Source of the DNA: an uncultured Clostridia bacterium
GTDB lineage: Bacteria; Bacillota; Clostridia; UBA1381; UBA9506
Length of the DNA: 64,000 nt
Assembly (NCBI GenBank): GCA_934438075.1
Contig: CAKSBF010000007.1
Coordinates: forward strand, 62,001-126,000
Reading direction: 5' to 3'
Part shown: positions 41,933 to 51,199 of the stretch, piece by piece
Layout of the letters: each line of letters begins with the position of its first letter
How positions within the stretch are numbered: the first letter of the stretch is position 1
Translations under genes and position numbers: made by a program
The notes under the pieces: model-generated
What the model was told of the DNA's origin: nothing
The model's database searches: none
Seen by the model: only the letters and a program-made list of their open reading frames with translations

Positions 41933-43909
41933 CTATTTTTTAGAATCCTCCGCAATACTTCCGTTTCGATACGCTTCTAAAAGTTCGGAAAGCTCTGCAA
42001 TTTGCTCTTTTAACTCTAAACCGATATCCGTATCCGCAACCTTGATGCGAGTCATGGTTTTCTCAACAACCACTGTGGTTGAATGAATATCTTGTTCCTC
42101 CGCTATTGCCTGTACCCGCGAGGAAAATGGCTGATGCGAAGTAATCAGCATACCATAAGAATTAAAGATAAGCGTGTAGCCGGCGATACCTGTTTTAGAC
42201 TGATATGCCTTAGACAGTCCGCCGTCTATAATAAACAGCTTGCCGCCTGCCTTAATCGGCTTTTCTCCATTTTTACATTCCACCGGGACATGCCCGTTAA
42301 TAATGTGTGAAACCTCCGGGTTTAAACCAAATTCCTCCAATATACAATCCGCAAGTTTCTCATCATTCAACATCTGATAATAATAATTTTTCACTTCTGT
42401 CTTAAGCTTTTTATCACCAAGAAAATATCCTTCAAAGCTTGCCATCTTATCTTTGCCAAATAAAGGCGAAAGCTTACCGCACCAAAGATAATACATAAAA
42501 TCAAGACTTTTTTGCTTGTCCGGATGGGTTTCCGGCAAAAAATATCCTTGACGCATCATATTATCCGCATAATCAAGCAGTGCTTTGCCTGCTCGTTTGG
42601 CTCCATTTACATTTAAAGATAAAAACTCTCCGTTTTCCTTAACAGGTATACAGCCATGGTAAAGCAAATTGCCATTAAATACCGTGTACATCGCACCCTT
42701 GGAGTATAAAAATTTAATATGCTTTTGTAAACGCTCGCTATGGCAAAAATTTGCCTTTAAGCGGTCTATCAAATCACGTTCCTCCTTGGATAACTGATAT
42801 GGCTTTTCAGGGTCAATGGTCGGAAAATGGCTGTCAAGAAGCGGATATTGTTTTCCATCGATTGTTATTTCTGATGCCGCATAATCAATTTTATCCAATA
42901 AAAGCCTCTGTTCCATACCAAAATCAGGGTTGCGCAAAATCATTTGCCCTTCCAGTTTAAATGCAATTATCGCAACTGCCTTATGTATTTTTGCAACCAA
43001 AGCAAGATCTTTGTCCTCAGAATCCTCATAATTTGAAGCAGGAAGAAATCGACTGCACTCATCCTGCGCATACTGTTCCAACGCAAAAGTTGCAAGCGGA
43101 CGCAGATTAATACCGTAACCTTCCTCTATTGTTCGCAGATTATTATATTTTGCGGCATTTCTCAGGACAGTTGCAATACACACCTCACTGCCCGCAGCAG
43201 CCCCCATCCACACAGCGTCATGGTTGCCCCACTGGATATCTACACAATGATAATGCATTAGAGTATCCATAATAATATCTGCTCCGGGGCCTCTATCAAA
43301 GATGTCACCAATAATATGCAGACGATCTACAACAAGACGCTGAATCAAATAGCACAGTTGAATAATAAAAGCATCCGCACGCTCCGTTTTAATAATTGTA
43401 TCAATAATCCCGGCATAATACTGTTGCTTGTTATTAAAATCATTATGCTCGTGTAGAAGCTCCTCCATAATATACTCAAAATCTTTCGGCAGAGCCTTGC
43501 GAACCTTAGAACGGGTATATTTGGACGCAATAATACGGCAAATATCCACCAATCGGTATAATGTTATCTTGTACCAATCATCCAAATTTTCTGTCTCCTG
43601 CTTTACAATCCGCAGCTTCTCCTCCGGATAATAAATTAAAGTTGCAAGACTTTTCCTTTGCGCATGCGTGAGTGAAGTCCCAAGCTGTTCATCAATTTTC
43701 TTTTTAATGACACCGGATGCATTGCGCATAATATGTTCAAAAGCCTCATGCTCTCCATGCAAATCGCTCAGATAATGCTCCGTTCCTTTAGGTAAATTTA
43801 AAATAGCGTTTAGGTTAATAATCTCTGAGCTTGCTGCCTGAATGTTAGGATACTGTTTAGACAAAAGTCTTAAAAATTTCTTGTCCTCTTGCGTTTTCAT
43901 CTCTCTCAT
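41933..43909 (-). CDS. fbp: Fructose-1,6-bisphosphatase class III
   Basis: The 658-residue protein is full length for the Bacillota class III enzyme (PF06874). It has a metallophosphatase core: YLSDLHGEHEAFEHI (about 46), DIFDRGPGAD (about 203), WGNHDAVWMGA (about 228) and INGHVPVECKNGEKP (about 539). It makes fructose 6-phosphate in gluconeogenesis. The start may be 43909 or the in-frame ATG at 43900. It stands alone. Confidence 0.95.
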   Translation of the reverse strand: MREMKTQEDKKFLRLLSKQYPNIQAASSEIINLNAILNLPKGTEHYLSDLHGEHEAFEHIMRNASGVIKKKIDEQLGTSLTHAQRKSLATLIYYPEEKLRIVKQETENLDDWYKITLYRLVDICRIIASKYTRSKVRKALPKDFEYIMEELLHEHNDFNNKQQYYAGIIDTIIKTERADAFIIQLCYLIQRLVVDRLHIIGDIFDRGPGADIIMDTLMHYHCVDIQWGNHDAVWMGAAAGSEVCIATVLRNAAKYNNLRTIEEGYGINLRPLATFALEQYAQDECSRFLPASNYEDSEDKDLALVAKIHKAVAIIAFKLEGQMILRNPDFGMEQRLLLDKIDYAASEITIDGKQYPLLDSHFPTIDPEKPYQLSKEERDLIDRLKANFCHSERLQKHIKFLYSKGAMYTVFNGNLLYHGCIPVKENGEFLSLNVNGAKRAGKALLDYADNMMRQGYFLPETHPDKQKSLDFMYYLWCGKLSPLFGKDKMASFEGYFLGDKKLKTEVKNYYYQMLNDEKLADCILEEFGLNPEVSHIINGHVPVECKNGEKPIKAGGKLFIIDGGLSKAYQSKTGIAGYTLIFNSYGMLITSHQPFSSRVQAIAEEQDIHSTTVVVEKTMTRIKVADTDIGLELKEQIAELSELLEAYRNGSIAEDSKK

Positions 43910-44033
43910 CGCCCCTTCAATAAATATTAGCTGCTGTATTTCAAGGAACCCGCGTTACTTGTCAAAGCAATGCAAGATTATTTTACCATATCCTATGTGA
44001 ATTAGCAAGAGCGAAAAAATTTTATATTTTCTA

Positions 44034-44062
44034 TTGACAAAATAAAAACATTTGGATATAAT
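44034..44062 (+). promoter_or_regulatory. Promoter of the metal efflux operon
   Basis: A perfect TTGACA, a 17-base spacer and a perfect TATAAT. Confidence 0.85.
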
Positions 44063-44068
44063 ACCAAT

Positions 44069-44091
44069 TGAACAAATGCTCATATGTTTGA
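44069..44091 (+). promoter_or_regulatory. Operator for the ArsR/CadC-type repressor
   Basis: TGAACAAATG and CATATGTTTGA form an imperfect inverted repeat directly after the -10, overlapping the likely start of transcription. This is the form of ArsR/SmtB-family operators and fits repression by the first gene. Confidence 0.7.
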
Positions 44092-44103
44092 GAGGTGAAA
44101 ATT

Positions 44104-44466
44104 ATGATAGATAAAAATAATATTGAGTGTTGTGATTTTATTCATGCACACGAGGATATTATCAAAAAAGTAAACGCTTTGATGCCGGAAGATGAGTGTC
44201 TTTATGATTTAGCCGAACTTTTTAAACTTTTTGGCGACTGCACAAGGATTAAAATATTGTATGTTTTATTTGAAGCAGAAATGTGCGTATGCGATTTGGC
44301 GCAGTTGCTCGGCATGACACAGTCGGCAATTTCTCATCAGCTCCGTGCCCTAAAGCAAAGCAAGCTGGTAAAAAGCAGACGTGACGGCAAAACCATTTTC
44401 TACTCTCTTGCCGATTCGCACGTGAGAACTATCATTAATCAAGGTATGGAACATATTTCAGAATAA
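44104..44466 (+). CDS. cadC: ArsR/SmtB-family metal-sensing repressor (CadC-like)
   Basis: The 120-residue protein has a winged-helix domain with MCVCDLAQLLGMTQSAISHQ (about 58-77): the C-V-C motif on helix alpha-3 and an N-terminal CC pair (about 9-10) match the CadC metal-binding cysteines for Cd/Pb/Zn. It would leave its operator when metal binds, opening the operon. GAGAGGTG lies 6 bases before the ATG at 44104; the GTG at 44095 overlaps that site. Confidence 0.88.
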   Translation: MIDKNNIECCDFIHAHEDIIKKVNALMPEDECLYDLAELFKLFGDCTRIKILYVLFEAEMCVCDLAQLLGMTQSAISHQLRALKQSKLVKSRRDGKTIFYSLADSHVRTIINQGMEHISE

Positions 44467-44481
44467 AAGGAGTGTATCAAA

Positions 44482-44700
44482 ATGAAAAAAACGTATCAAC
44501 TGCAAGATTTGGATTGTGCAAACTGTGCTGCAAAAATGCAGGACGCTGTTGCAAAAATTGACGGTGTAAACATGGTAAGTATTAGCTTTTTAACTCAAAA
44601 AATGATTTTGGACGCCGATGATGCAAACTACGAGAAAATACTCAAAGAAACCGTTAAGGTATGCCGTAAAATAGAGCCTGACTGCACTATTATAATCTGA
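44482..44700 (+). CDS. Stand-alone HMA metal-binding protein
   Basis: The 72-residue protein is a single ferredoxin-like HMA domain with the DCANCAAKM (CxxC, about 11-19) metal site. It lies between the repressor and the ATPase, both close by. The next gene lacks its own N-terminal HMA domain, so this may deliver metal to it or be the split-off domain. Confidence 0.88.
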   Translation: MKKTYQLQDLDCANCAAKMQDAVAKIDGVNMVSISFLTQKMILDADDANYEKILKETVKVCRKIEPDCTIII

Positions 44701-44717
44701 ACGGAGGGAATGATAAT

Positions 44718-46565
44718 ATGAGCCGTAAACAGAAAAAAATACTTTTGCGAATTATTATCAGTACTATATTACTTATCATTGCTTGTTTTCTGCCGGTAAC
44801 AGGCTATTGGCGCTTACTAATTTTCCTTATCCCTTATGCTGTAATCGGATGGGATGTCCTTTGGAAAGCGATTCGTAACATAGCGCACGGACAAATCTTT
44901 GATGAAAACTTTCTGATGGCTCTTGCAACTGTTGGCGCCTTCTGCATTGGCGAATATCCGGAGGGCTGCATTGTTGTATTATTTTATCAGATTGGTGAAT
45001 TATTTCAAAGTTATGCCGTTGGGCGCTCAAGACGTTCTATCTCAGAACTTATGGATATTCGGCCCGATTATGCAAATGTTGAACGCAACGGCGAGGTTCT
45101 TACCGTTGTACCGGATGAAGTGTCCATCGGAGAAATCATTTATGTAAAACCGGGTGAGAAAATACCGCTGGATGGCACCATAACAGAAGGAAAATCTACT
45201 TTAAATACGGCAGCGTTGACCGGAGAATCGTTGCCGCGCGATGTTAAAGAGGGGGATTCTGTCATCAGCGGCTGCATTAATCAAAGCGGCTTGTTAAAAA
45301 TATGCGTTGCAAAAGAATTTGGCGAATCAACAGTTTCAAAAATTTTAGAGCTTGTAGAAAATTCAAGCACAAAAAAATCACGTACAGAAAACTTTATCAC
45401 CCGTTTTGCGCGATATTATACACCCGCTGTTGTTATTGCCGCACTGCTTCTTGCAATCATTCCGCCGCTCTTTTTACAGCTTGCATGGAGCGACTGGGTT
45501 TACCGCGCATTAATCTTTCTGGTTATATCCTGTCCCTGTGCTCTGGTCATTTCTGTTCCGCTCAGCTTTTTTGGCGGGATAGGCGGTGCTTCCAGACTCG
45601 GCGTATTAATCAAAGGCGGAAATTATTTGGAAGCACTTGCACATGCAGATACTTTTGTATTCGACAAAACCGGCACATTAACAGAAGGCGTATTTGAAGT
45701 GACTGAAATTCACTCCGAAAATGGCTGTTCCGAAAGTGATTTACTTGAGCTTGCGGCACTCTCCGAAAGCTATAGTGACCATCCGATTGCTATTTCTTTA
45801 AAAAAAGCATACGCGAAGGATATTGACACCTCCCGCGTTTCCGAAATCAAAGAAATAGCCGGTCATGGCATCTCCGCCACAATTGACGGAAAGAGCGTTT
45901 CTGTAGGAAACGAAAAACTGATGAACTCATTAAACCTTCGCCCGCATACCGAAAACCAAACCGGAACTATCGTATATGTGGCGCAAAATGGCCTCTACTG
46001 CGGTTATATTATTATATCCGACCGTGTGCGTGCTGATGCAAAATCAGCGTTGGCACAGCTAAAATCTGCCGGTATTTCAAAAACTGTTATGCTGACAGGC
46101 GATGCACGTGCGGCCGCACATACTGTTGCAAATAATCTTCTCGTGAGTGAGTACCATGCCGAGCTGCTTCCCGGAGATAAAGTTGAGCAAGTGGAACGTC
46201 TGCTTGCCGCAGAAGATAAAAAAGGCAGTTTAGTGTTTGTCGGTGACGGTATTAACGATGCTCCGGTTCTTTCACGTGCAGATGTCGGAATCGCCATGGG
46301 CGGACTGGGCAGCGATGCTGCAGTAGAAGCTGCTGATATCGTTTTAATGGATGATAAACTTTCCAAACTTCCTCTTGCCGTTACAATAGCGCGCAAAACA
46401 ATTGCTATTGCAAAACAAAATATTGCTTTTGCTCTCGCCGTCAAAGCACTGGTTCTCATCTTAGGAGCTTGCGGAGCCGCCAACATGTGGGAAGCCGTCT
46501 TTGCAGATGTCGGTGTTTCTGTCATAGCAATATTAAACGCCATGCGTACTCTAAGATTGAAATAA
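44718..46565 (+). CDS. cadA: Heavy-metal P1B-type ATPase (Cd/Zn/Pb efflux)
   Basis: The 615-residue protein has eight spans in the P1B layout with CPCALVIS (about 271), DKTGTLTEG (about 315; phosphorylated Asp), SDHPIA (the HP motif, about 354) and GDGINDAP (about 508). It lacks an N-terminal HMA domain. The CPC motif and the CadC-type repressor point to divalent metal efflux rather than copper. GGAGG lies 8 bases before the ATG. Confidence 0.93.
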   Translation: MSRKQKKILLRIIISTILLIIACFLPVTGYWRLLIFLIPYAVIGWDVLWKAIRNIAHGQIFDENFLMALATVGAFCIGEYPEGCIVVLFYQIGELFQSYAVGRSRRSISELMDIRPDYANVERNGEVLTVVPDEVSIGEIIYVKPGEKIPLDGTITEGKSTLNTAALTGESLPRDVKEGDSVISGCINQSGLLKICVAKEFGESTVSKILELVENSSTKKSRTENFITRFARYYTPAVVIAALLLAIIPPLFLQLAWSDWVYRALIFLVISCPCALVISVPLSFFGGIGGASRLGVLIKGGNYLEALAHADTFVFDKTGTLTEGVFEVTEIHSENGCSESDLLELAALSESYSDHPIAISLKKAYAKDIDTSRVSEIKEIAGHGISATIDGKSVSVGNEKLMNSLNLRPHTENQTGTIVYVAQNGLYCGYIIISDRVRADAKSALAQLKSAGISKTVMLTGDARAAAHTVANNLLVSEYHAELLPGDKVEQVERLLAAEDKKGSLVFVGDGINDAPVLSRADVGIAMGGLGSDAAVEAADIVLMDDKLSKLPLAVTIARKTIAIAKQNIAFALAVKALVLILGACGAANMWEAVFADVGVSVIAILNAMRTLRLK

Positions 46566-46572
46566 TAAAAAT

Positions 46573-46626
46573 GGGGTTGTATCAGTTAGCCAAAACATAA
46601 TTTATTTTGGTCAACTGTACAGCCCC
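46573..46626. terminator. Bidirectional terminator between cadA and the sirtuin gene
   Basis: GGGGTTGTA…CAGTT and AACTGTACAGCCCC form a long stem with an inner CCAAAA/TTTTGG hairpin, then TTTTATT. Confidence 0.85.
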
Positions 46627-46631
46627 TTTTA

Positions 46632-47375
46632 TTACCGTTTTAATTCTTGCATAACTTTTCCCAGCACTTCGCCAATTTTATCACGAATGATAAGGTTGGC
46701 ATTTCTATCATAATCTGTTGAGGTGCGGTTAATCATCACAACATAGTTCCCACGAAAACGATTTACAAAAGTATTTGCAGGGCTTACTGCCAAAGAAGTT
46801 CCACCCACAATAAGCATATCTGCCTCTCTGATGCAGCGAAGCGCATTTTCGATTACCGCCTCGTCAAGCATCTCGCCATACAGCACTACTCTTGGTTTTA
46901 TGATGCCCCCGCATTCCAGACAACGCGGAACTTCTCCTGCGGCAATGCTTTTTTCTGCGTCATTCGCATCTTTTCCGCACACACTGCAATAATAACGGTG
47001 TACCGTTCCGTGCAGCTCCAACACATCTTTACTGCCGGCCGCCTGGTGCAAGCCGTCAATATTCTGTGTAATCACTGCCTTCACTTTTCCCATTTGTTCT
47101 AATTCTGCTAATGCCTTGTGTGCTTTATTAGGCAACGCATTTGATAAAAAATAATTTCGGTAAAAATCATAAAATATTTCTGGTTTCTTCTCAAAAAAAT
47201 CCCTGCTTAAAATAATTTCCGGAGAAACACCATATTGCTTCACCGTATTGTATAAGCCATCTTCACTTCGGTAATCCTTCACACCGCTCTCGGTAGATAC
47301 CCCTGCTCCTCCGTAAAAGACAACATTGCTGCTGCGTCTAATCATATCTGCTAATAGTTTAATTCTTTCATCCAA
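46632..47375 (-). CDS. Sir2-family NAD-dependent protein deacylase
   Basis: The 247-residue protein has GAGVSTESGVKDYRS (about 22-36), TQNIDGLHQAAG with the catalytic His region (about 101-115) and a zinc cluster CSVC…CLEC (about 127-150). It removes acyl groups from lysines using NAD. The start is set at TTG 47375, 7 bases after AGAGGG; GTG at 47384 abuts the site. It is divergent from sleB. Confidence 0.93.
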   Translation of the reverse strand: MDERIKLLADMIRRSSNVVFYGGAGVSTESGVKDYRSEDGLYNTVKQYGVSPEIILSRDFFEKKPEIFYDFYRNYFLSNALPNKAHKALAELEQMGKVKAVITQNIDGLHQAAGSKDVLELHGTVHRYYCSVCGKDANDAEKSIAAGEVPRCLECGGIIKPRVVLYGEMLDEAVIENALRCIREADMLIVGGTSLAVSPANTFVNRFRGNYVVMINRTSTDYDRNANLIIRDKIGEVLGKVMQELKR

Positions 47376-47536
47376 ACCGTCCACCCTCTTATTCTTGTTT
47401 CAAGAAATACATATATCATATTTATTATATCACCTTCATGCTCTTCTGTCAAAAATACATATTGCTTCTTATGAATAATTTTCTTTTTCCTGCAAAAAAT
47501 AGCAATAACAAATTTATCCAACTACGGAGGTTAGTC

Positions 47537-48001
47537 ATGAAAAAAAGATTGCTTTATCTCATTCTTTGCTGTTCCTTACTTCTCTCAACCGCATCAGTAT
47601 GTTTTAACAAACCTTCTGCACCGGTTTTTGCAGCTTCAAATGGCCGCAATGATATCCAACTGTTAGCGCGCTGCGTAAATGGTGAAGCTCGCGGCGAACC
47701 ATACACAGGGCAGATCGCCGTTGCTGCCGTTATTTTAAACCGCGTGAAACATCCATCCTTTCCTAATACTATCTCAGGTGTAATTTATCAAAAAGGTGCA
47801 TTTACAGCCACAACCGATGGACAGATCAATGTTCCTATCAGCACCTCATCATCAGTATATAAAGCATGTCAGGATGCTATGAACGGCTGGGATCCCACCG
47901 GAGGCGCCATTTATTACTACAATCCCGCCAAAACTACAAATAGCTGGATTTACTCGCGTGAAGTAATAAAAATTATTGGCAATCACCGATTTGCCCGTTG
48001 A
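47537..48001 (+). CDS. sleB: Spore cortex-lytic enzyme SleB
   Basis: The 154-residue protein has a signal peptide (about 1-33, ending near VFAAS), then a SleB catalytic domain: LLARCVNGEARGEPYTGQIA (about 41-60; catalytic Glu near 49), VILNRVKHPSFP and YYYNPAKT. It lacks the N-terminal peptidoglycan-binding domain of Bacillus SleB. Secretion and the adjacent ypeB distinguish it from the cwlJ copy at 38.6 kb. GGAGG precedes the ATG at 47537. Confidence 0.92.
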   Translation: MKKRLLYLILCCSLLLSTASVCFNKPSAPVFAASNGRNDIQLLARCVNGEARGEPYTGQIAVAAVILNRVKHPSFPNTISGVIYQKGAFTATTDGQINVPISTSSSVYKACQDAMNGWDPTGGAIYYYNPAKTTNSWIYSREVIKIIGNHRFAR

Positions 48002-48042
48002 ATTTAAAAAACTGATAAAAAATTGTAAAGGAAGGATTTTTT

Positions 48043-49410
48043 ATGAATCAGCAAAGCAGCAAATATTCATTTCAATACCGAGCGCTGACAACAGTTGTCA
48101 TTATAACGCTTCTTATCTTATCCATTGTCGGTGTCTTTCATTTTTACCGTGCAAAAGCACTTGCGCAAGAGGTTGAAAATCAATACGTCCGCTCATTTCA
48201 TGATATGACAGACTATGTCCGCGATGTGGATGTGTTATTGAAAAAATCATTGCTTGCAACTGACGCAGCACAGTTATCGTCTATTTCAGCCGATGTTTTT
48301 ATGCAGGCCGCATCTGCAAAGGCATGTCTTGCACAGCTTCCGACAGACAACGCCCATCTTGATCAAACAGCGAAATTCCTTTCCCAAGTGGGAGACTATA
48401 CTTCATATTTATCATCAAAAGTTATCAACGATTCTGTCATTACCGATGAAGAATTTGAAAATCTTAAACAACTTTCCTCGCATGCCTCTTCTGTGAACAG
48501 CATGCTTACCGAATTGCAGGATAAGCTGTATACACAAAACCTTTCTTTAAAAAGTGTCATCGGACTGACCGCACATGCCAGTGAGGAAAATAGCGATGAA
48601 GAAACGCCCGGTCTGTATCAAATAGAAAAAGAATTTCAAGACTACCCTTCCCTTATTTATGACGGACCTTTTTCCGAGCATATTGAAAAAATGGAACCTG
48701 CTGCCTTAAAGGACAAAAGGGAATTTACACAGGAACAGGCGTTATCTATTGCGATAAAATTTGTCGGAGCAGACCGCGCCGGTGGCCTTTCCTTTATTGA
48801 AGAAGGCGGCGGAACCATTCCCTCCTATCTTTTTTCCGTTACACGCGATAATGGAAGTCAACTCACCATTGACATAACCAAGCAGGGCGGTATGGTACTT
48901 TGGATGCTTGACACAGAAGATGTCACGGCCGAAAACATTGCTGTGACAGATGCCGTGAAGCAAGGAATCCAATTTCTAAATTCACATGGATTTTCCGGTA
49001 TGAAAGAAAGCTATTATGAGAAAAACGGAAATACCGTTACCATAAATTATGCCTATGTGGGCCATAACGTCACCATGTATTCTGATTTGATAAAAATAAA
49101 AATTGCGTTGGACGACGGGCGCATAATCGGTTTTGAAAGCCGGGGCTATCTCATGAGCCATACAGAACGGGAAATACCTCCTATTGTTTTAAGCGAATCA
49201 AGTGCACGCAGCAAAATTAATAAACATTTAAACATCGACAAAGTTTCTCTTGCCATGATTCCGCTGGAAAGTAAACGAGAAGTACTCTGCTATGAATGTC
49301 ACGGAAGTTTTAACGATCAAAATTATCTGATTTATATTAATGCGCAAACCGGAAAAGAAGAAAAAATATTGTTACTGATAGAATCACCTGACGGCGTTTT
49401 AACCATGTGA
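48043..49410 (+). CDS. ypeB: Germination protein YpeB
   Basis: The 455-residue protein has an N-terminal anchor (about 14-32), a helical stalk with many polar residues (about 35-175) and PepSY-like C-terminal repeats with VTRDNGSQLTIDITKQGG (about 266-283). YpeB keeps SleB stable and inactive in the dormant spore. It follows sleB at 41 bases with GGAAGGA upstream. Confidence 0.9.
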   Translation: MNQQSSKYSFQYRALTTVVIITLLILSIVGVFHFYRAKALAQEVENQYVRSFHDMTDYVRDVDVLLKKSLLATDAAQLSSISADVFMQAASAKACLAQLPTDNAHLDQTAKFLSQVGDYTSYLSSKVINDSVITDEEFENLKQLSSHASSVNSMLTELQDKLYTQNLSLKSVIGLTAHASEENSDEETPGLYQIEKEFQDYPSLIYDGPFSEHIEKMEPAALKDKREFTQEQALSIAIKFVGADRAGGLSFIEEGGGTIPSYLFSVTRDNGSQLTIDITKQGGMVLWMLDTEDVTAENIAVTDAVKQGIQFLNSHGFSGMKESYYEKNGNTVTINYAYVGHNVTMYSDLIKIKIALDDGRIIGFESRGYLMSHTEREIPPIVLSESSARSKINKHLNIDKVSLAMIPLESKREVLCYECHGSFNDQNYLIYINAQTGKEEKILLLIESPDGVLTM

Positions 49411-49480
49411 TAATAGTGCTTTCTAATTAAAAATACCATAATTTTCCGGCAATAAAAAAATATTAAAAAGACATACTAGT

Positions 49481-49507
49481 ATTGTAACAGAAAACTTCTG
49501 TTACAAT
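49481..49507 (+). repeat. Perfect 12-bp inverted repeat upstream of a small ORF
   Basis: ATTGTAACAGAA, a 3-base AAC spacer and TTCTGTTACAAT. It begins 6 bases after CATACTA (49472-49478), which fits a sigma-F/G -10 element, and ends 2 bases before the ribosome-binding site. It could be an operator or an mRNA hairpin. Confidence 0.6.
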
Positions 49508-49524
49508 TAAGGAAGGACTAGAAA

Positions 49525-49677
49525 ATGGCTGATATTTTTTTGCGGCGGATTGCTTGCCGCAGCAAAAAACAGTCTTTGGTTTTGGAACCGAAATGCTATA
49601 TGCAAAACGGAAAAATCACATATCCTCTTTCCTGCCGCAAGTCTCTTTTCTCATTAGAAACGGACATGTCAGTGTAA
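49525..49677 (+). CDS. Small 50-residue Cys- and Arg-containing protein of unknown function
   Basis: ATG at 49525 follows AAGGAAGGA by 7 bases. The frame gives 50 residues with three Cys, many Lys/Arg (FLRRIACRSKKQS) and no hydrophobic span. The palindrome upstream and a terminator downstream make it a complete transcription unit. A possible sporulation -10 and its place after sleB-ypeB hint at a spore role, which is inference. I recognise no family. Confidence 0.5.
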   Translation: MADIFLRRIACRSKKQSLVLEPKCYMQNGKITYPLSCRKSLFSLETDMSV

Positions 49678-49691
49678 TGCTTTAAAGAGAC

Positions 49692-49726
49692 AAAAAGCAG
49701 AGCTCATCATTATGGGCTCTGCTTTT
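49692..49726. terminator. Terminator after the small ORF
   Basis: AAAAAGCAGAGC and GCTCTGCTTTT form an 11-bp stem, between the small ORF and the convergent fucosidase gene. Confidence 0.85.
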
Positions 49727-49750
49727 CCTATTATATTGCATTTTATACAA

Positions 49751-51091
49751 CTATTTCAAAAATACTTCAATAACCGGATCAATTACGTCCGGCTTAACCG
49801 GCGGAAGTTTAAATGCAATTAAATCGTCTCCGCTGCTTGTTATTTCACTGATATGTTGAATAGATTTTTCCACAAACAGCACCTCACTTGCATCATGCAG
49901 GAACTGTGCATATTCAATTTTTCCCGCTAAGCCGCGCATTTCCAAAAATGCAAACGGATATTCCGTCAAATGTATGTACAAACGTTTTCCGTCCTCACTC
50001 TGCGTCAGTCTTGTTCCGCGGGGCGTGCATTTAAATAATTCCGGTTCTGCCATCGTACATCCATAAATAGAACGAGAATTATACTTCATCCAATCTGCAT
50101 ACACAGCAAGAGCTTTATTTGCCCTTTCATCAAAATAGCCGCGTGCAGTAGGACCTACATTCATCAAAAGATTTCCGCCCAAGGAAACAGTGTTAACCAG
50201 CATGTCAATCAGCATTTTGGGTGATTTCCATGTCATCTCATCTCGAAAATATCCCCATGAACCGGAAAACGTCTGGCAAGCCTCCCAAACCAAAAGTTCG
50301 CCGGTTTCACTATGCCGCGGCCACTCAAGCACCTGATATTGCTCCGGCGTTTCAATGTCCTGCTCAATTTGCGTTCTGTTATCAACAATGATATCAGGCT
50401 GTAAGGAACGTACTGTTTTGAGAAGTTCTTCCGACTCCCACTCTGCTTTGGTTTTGCCGCCGCCAAACTGCATCCAAGGTTTCACTTCTTTTTTTACCCA
50501 ATCTCTTTCCGGCGGATAAGAAAAGTCAAACCACAAAATATCAATTTTACCGTAATTTGTCAATAATTCTGTCACCTGGTCGCGCATATATTTGGCATAC
50601 TTTTTCATATCGCGCCCTTTGTCCTGCTGCTCCGCATCCTCATCTTTTCTTCTCGGATGAACAGCATCAATCGGAAAATCAGGGTGATGCCAGTCAATTA
50701 ATGAATAGTAAAAACCAACATGCAAACCCTCTGCACGAAATGCATCTGCATATTCCTTTACCAAATCACGGCCAAACGCAGTATTGGTAATTTTATAATC
50801 GGTATATTTTGAGTCAAACATGCAAAAGCCTTCGTGATGTTTTGTTGTCAGAACGGCATATTTCATACCGGCAGCCTTTGCCGCCTTTGCCCACGCACGC
50901 GCGTCAAATAGATCCGGATTAAAATGTTCAAAATATTTTTGATATTTTTCCTCCGGAATACACTCATAAGACTTAATCCACTCATGGCGCGCCGGCTGTG
51001 CATAAAGCCCAAAATGGATAAACATTCCGAAACGGTCATGAGTAAACCACGCGGTATCGCCCGGTGTTTTTTTAGTAACATAGCTTGACAT
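49751..51091 (-). CDS. Alpha-L-fucosidase (GH29)
   Basis: The 446-residue protein has GH29 features: DRFGMFIHFGLYAQPARHEW (about 19-38), LTTKHHEGFCMFDSKYTDY (about 81-99), and ILWFDFSYP (about 186) with the catalytic nucleophile Asp. It has no signal peptide, so it acts inside the cell on imported fucosides. It is divergent from an AraC-type regulator, probably its activator. No fucose catabolic genes are in view. Confidence 0.9.
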   Translation of the reverse strand: MSSYVTKKTPGDTAWFTHDRFGMFIHFGLYAQPARHEWIKSYECIPEEKYQKYFEHFNPDLFDARAWAKAAKAAGMKYAVLTTKHHEGFCMFDSKYTDYKITNTAFGRDLVKEYADAFRAEGLHVGFYYSLIDWHHPDFPIDAVHPRRKDEDAEQQDKGRDMKKYAKYMRDQVTELLTNYGKIDILWFDFSYPPERDWVKKEVKPWMQFGGGKTKAEWESEELLKTVRSLQPDIIVDNRTQIEQDIETPEQYQVLEWPRHSETGELLVWEACQTFSGSWGYFRDEMTWKSPKMLIDMLVNTVSLGGNLLMNVGPTARGYFDERANKALAVYADWMKYNSRSIYGCTMAEPELFKCTPRGTRLTQSEDGKRLYIHLTEYPFAFLEMRGLAGKIEYAQFLHDASEVLFVEKSIQHISEITSSGDDLIAFKLPPVKPDVIDPVIEVFLK

Positions 51092-51123
51092 TATTTTTCA
51101 TCCCTTCTTTTTTATTTTAACTA

Positions 51124-51151
51124 TTGACTTTTTTACATAATAGCATATAAT
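51124..51151 (+). promoter_or_regulatory. Promoter of the AraC-type regulator gene
   Basis: TTGACT, a 16-base spacer and TATAAT, about 48 bases before the start codon. Confidence 0.7.
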
Positions 51152-51199
51152 AAAAGAGAATAACATGAATTATTTTGGAAAAAATATGGAGAAATGAAT

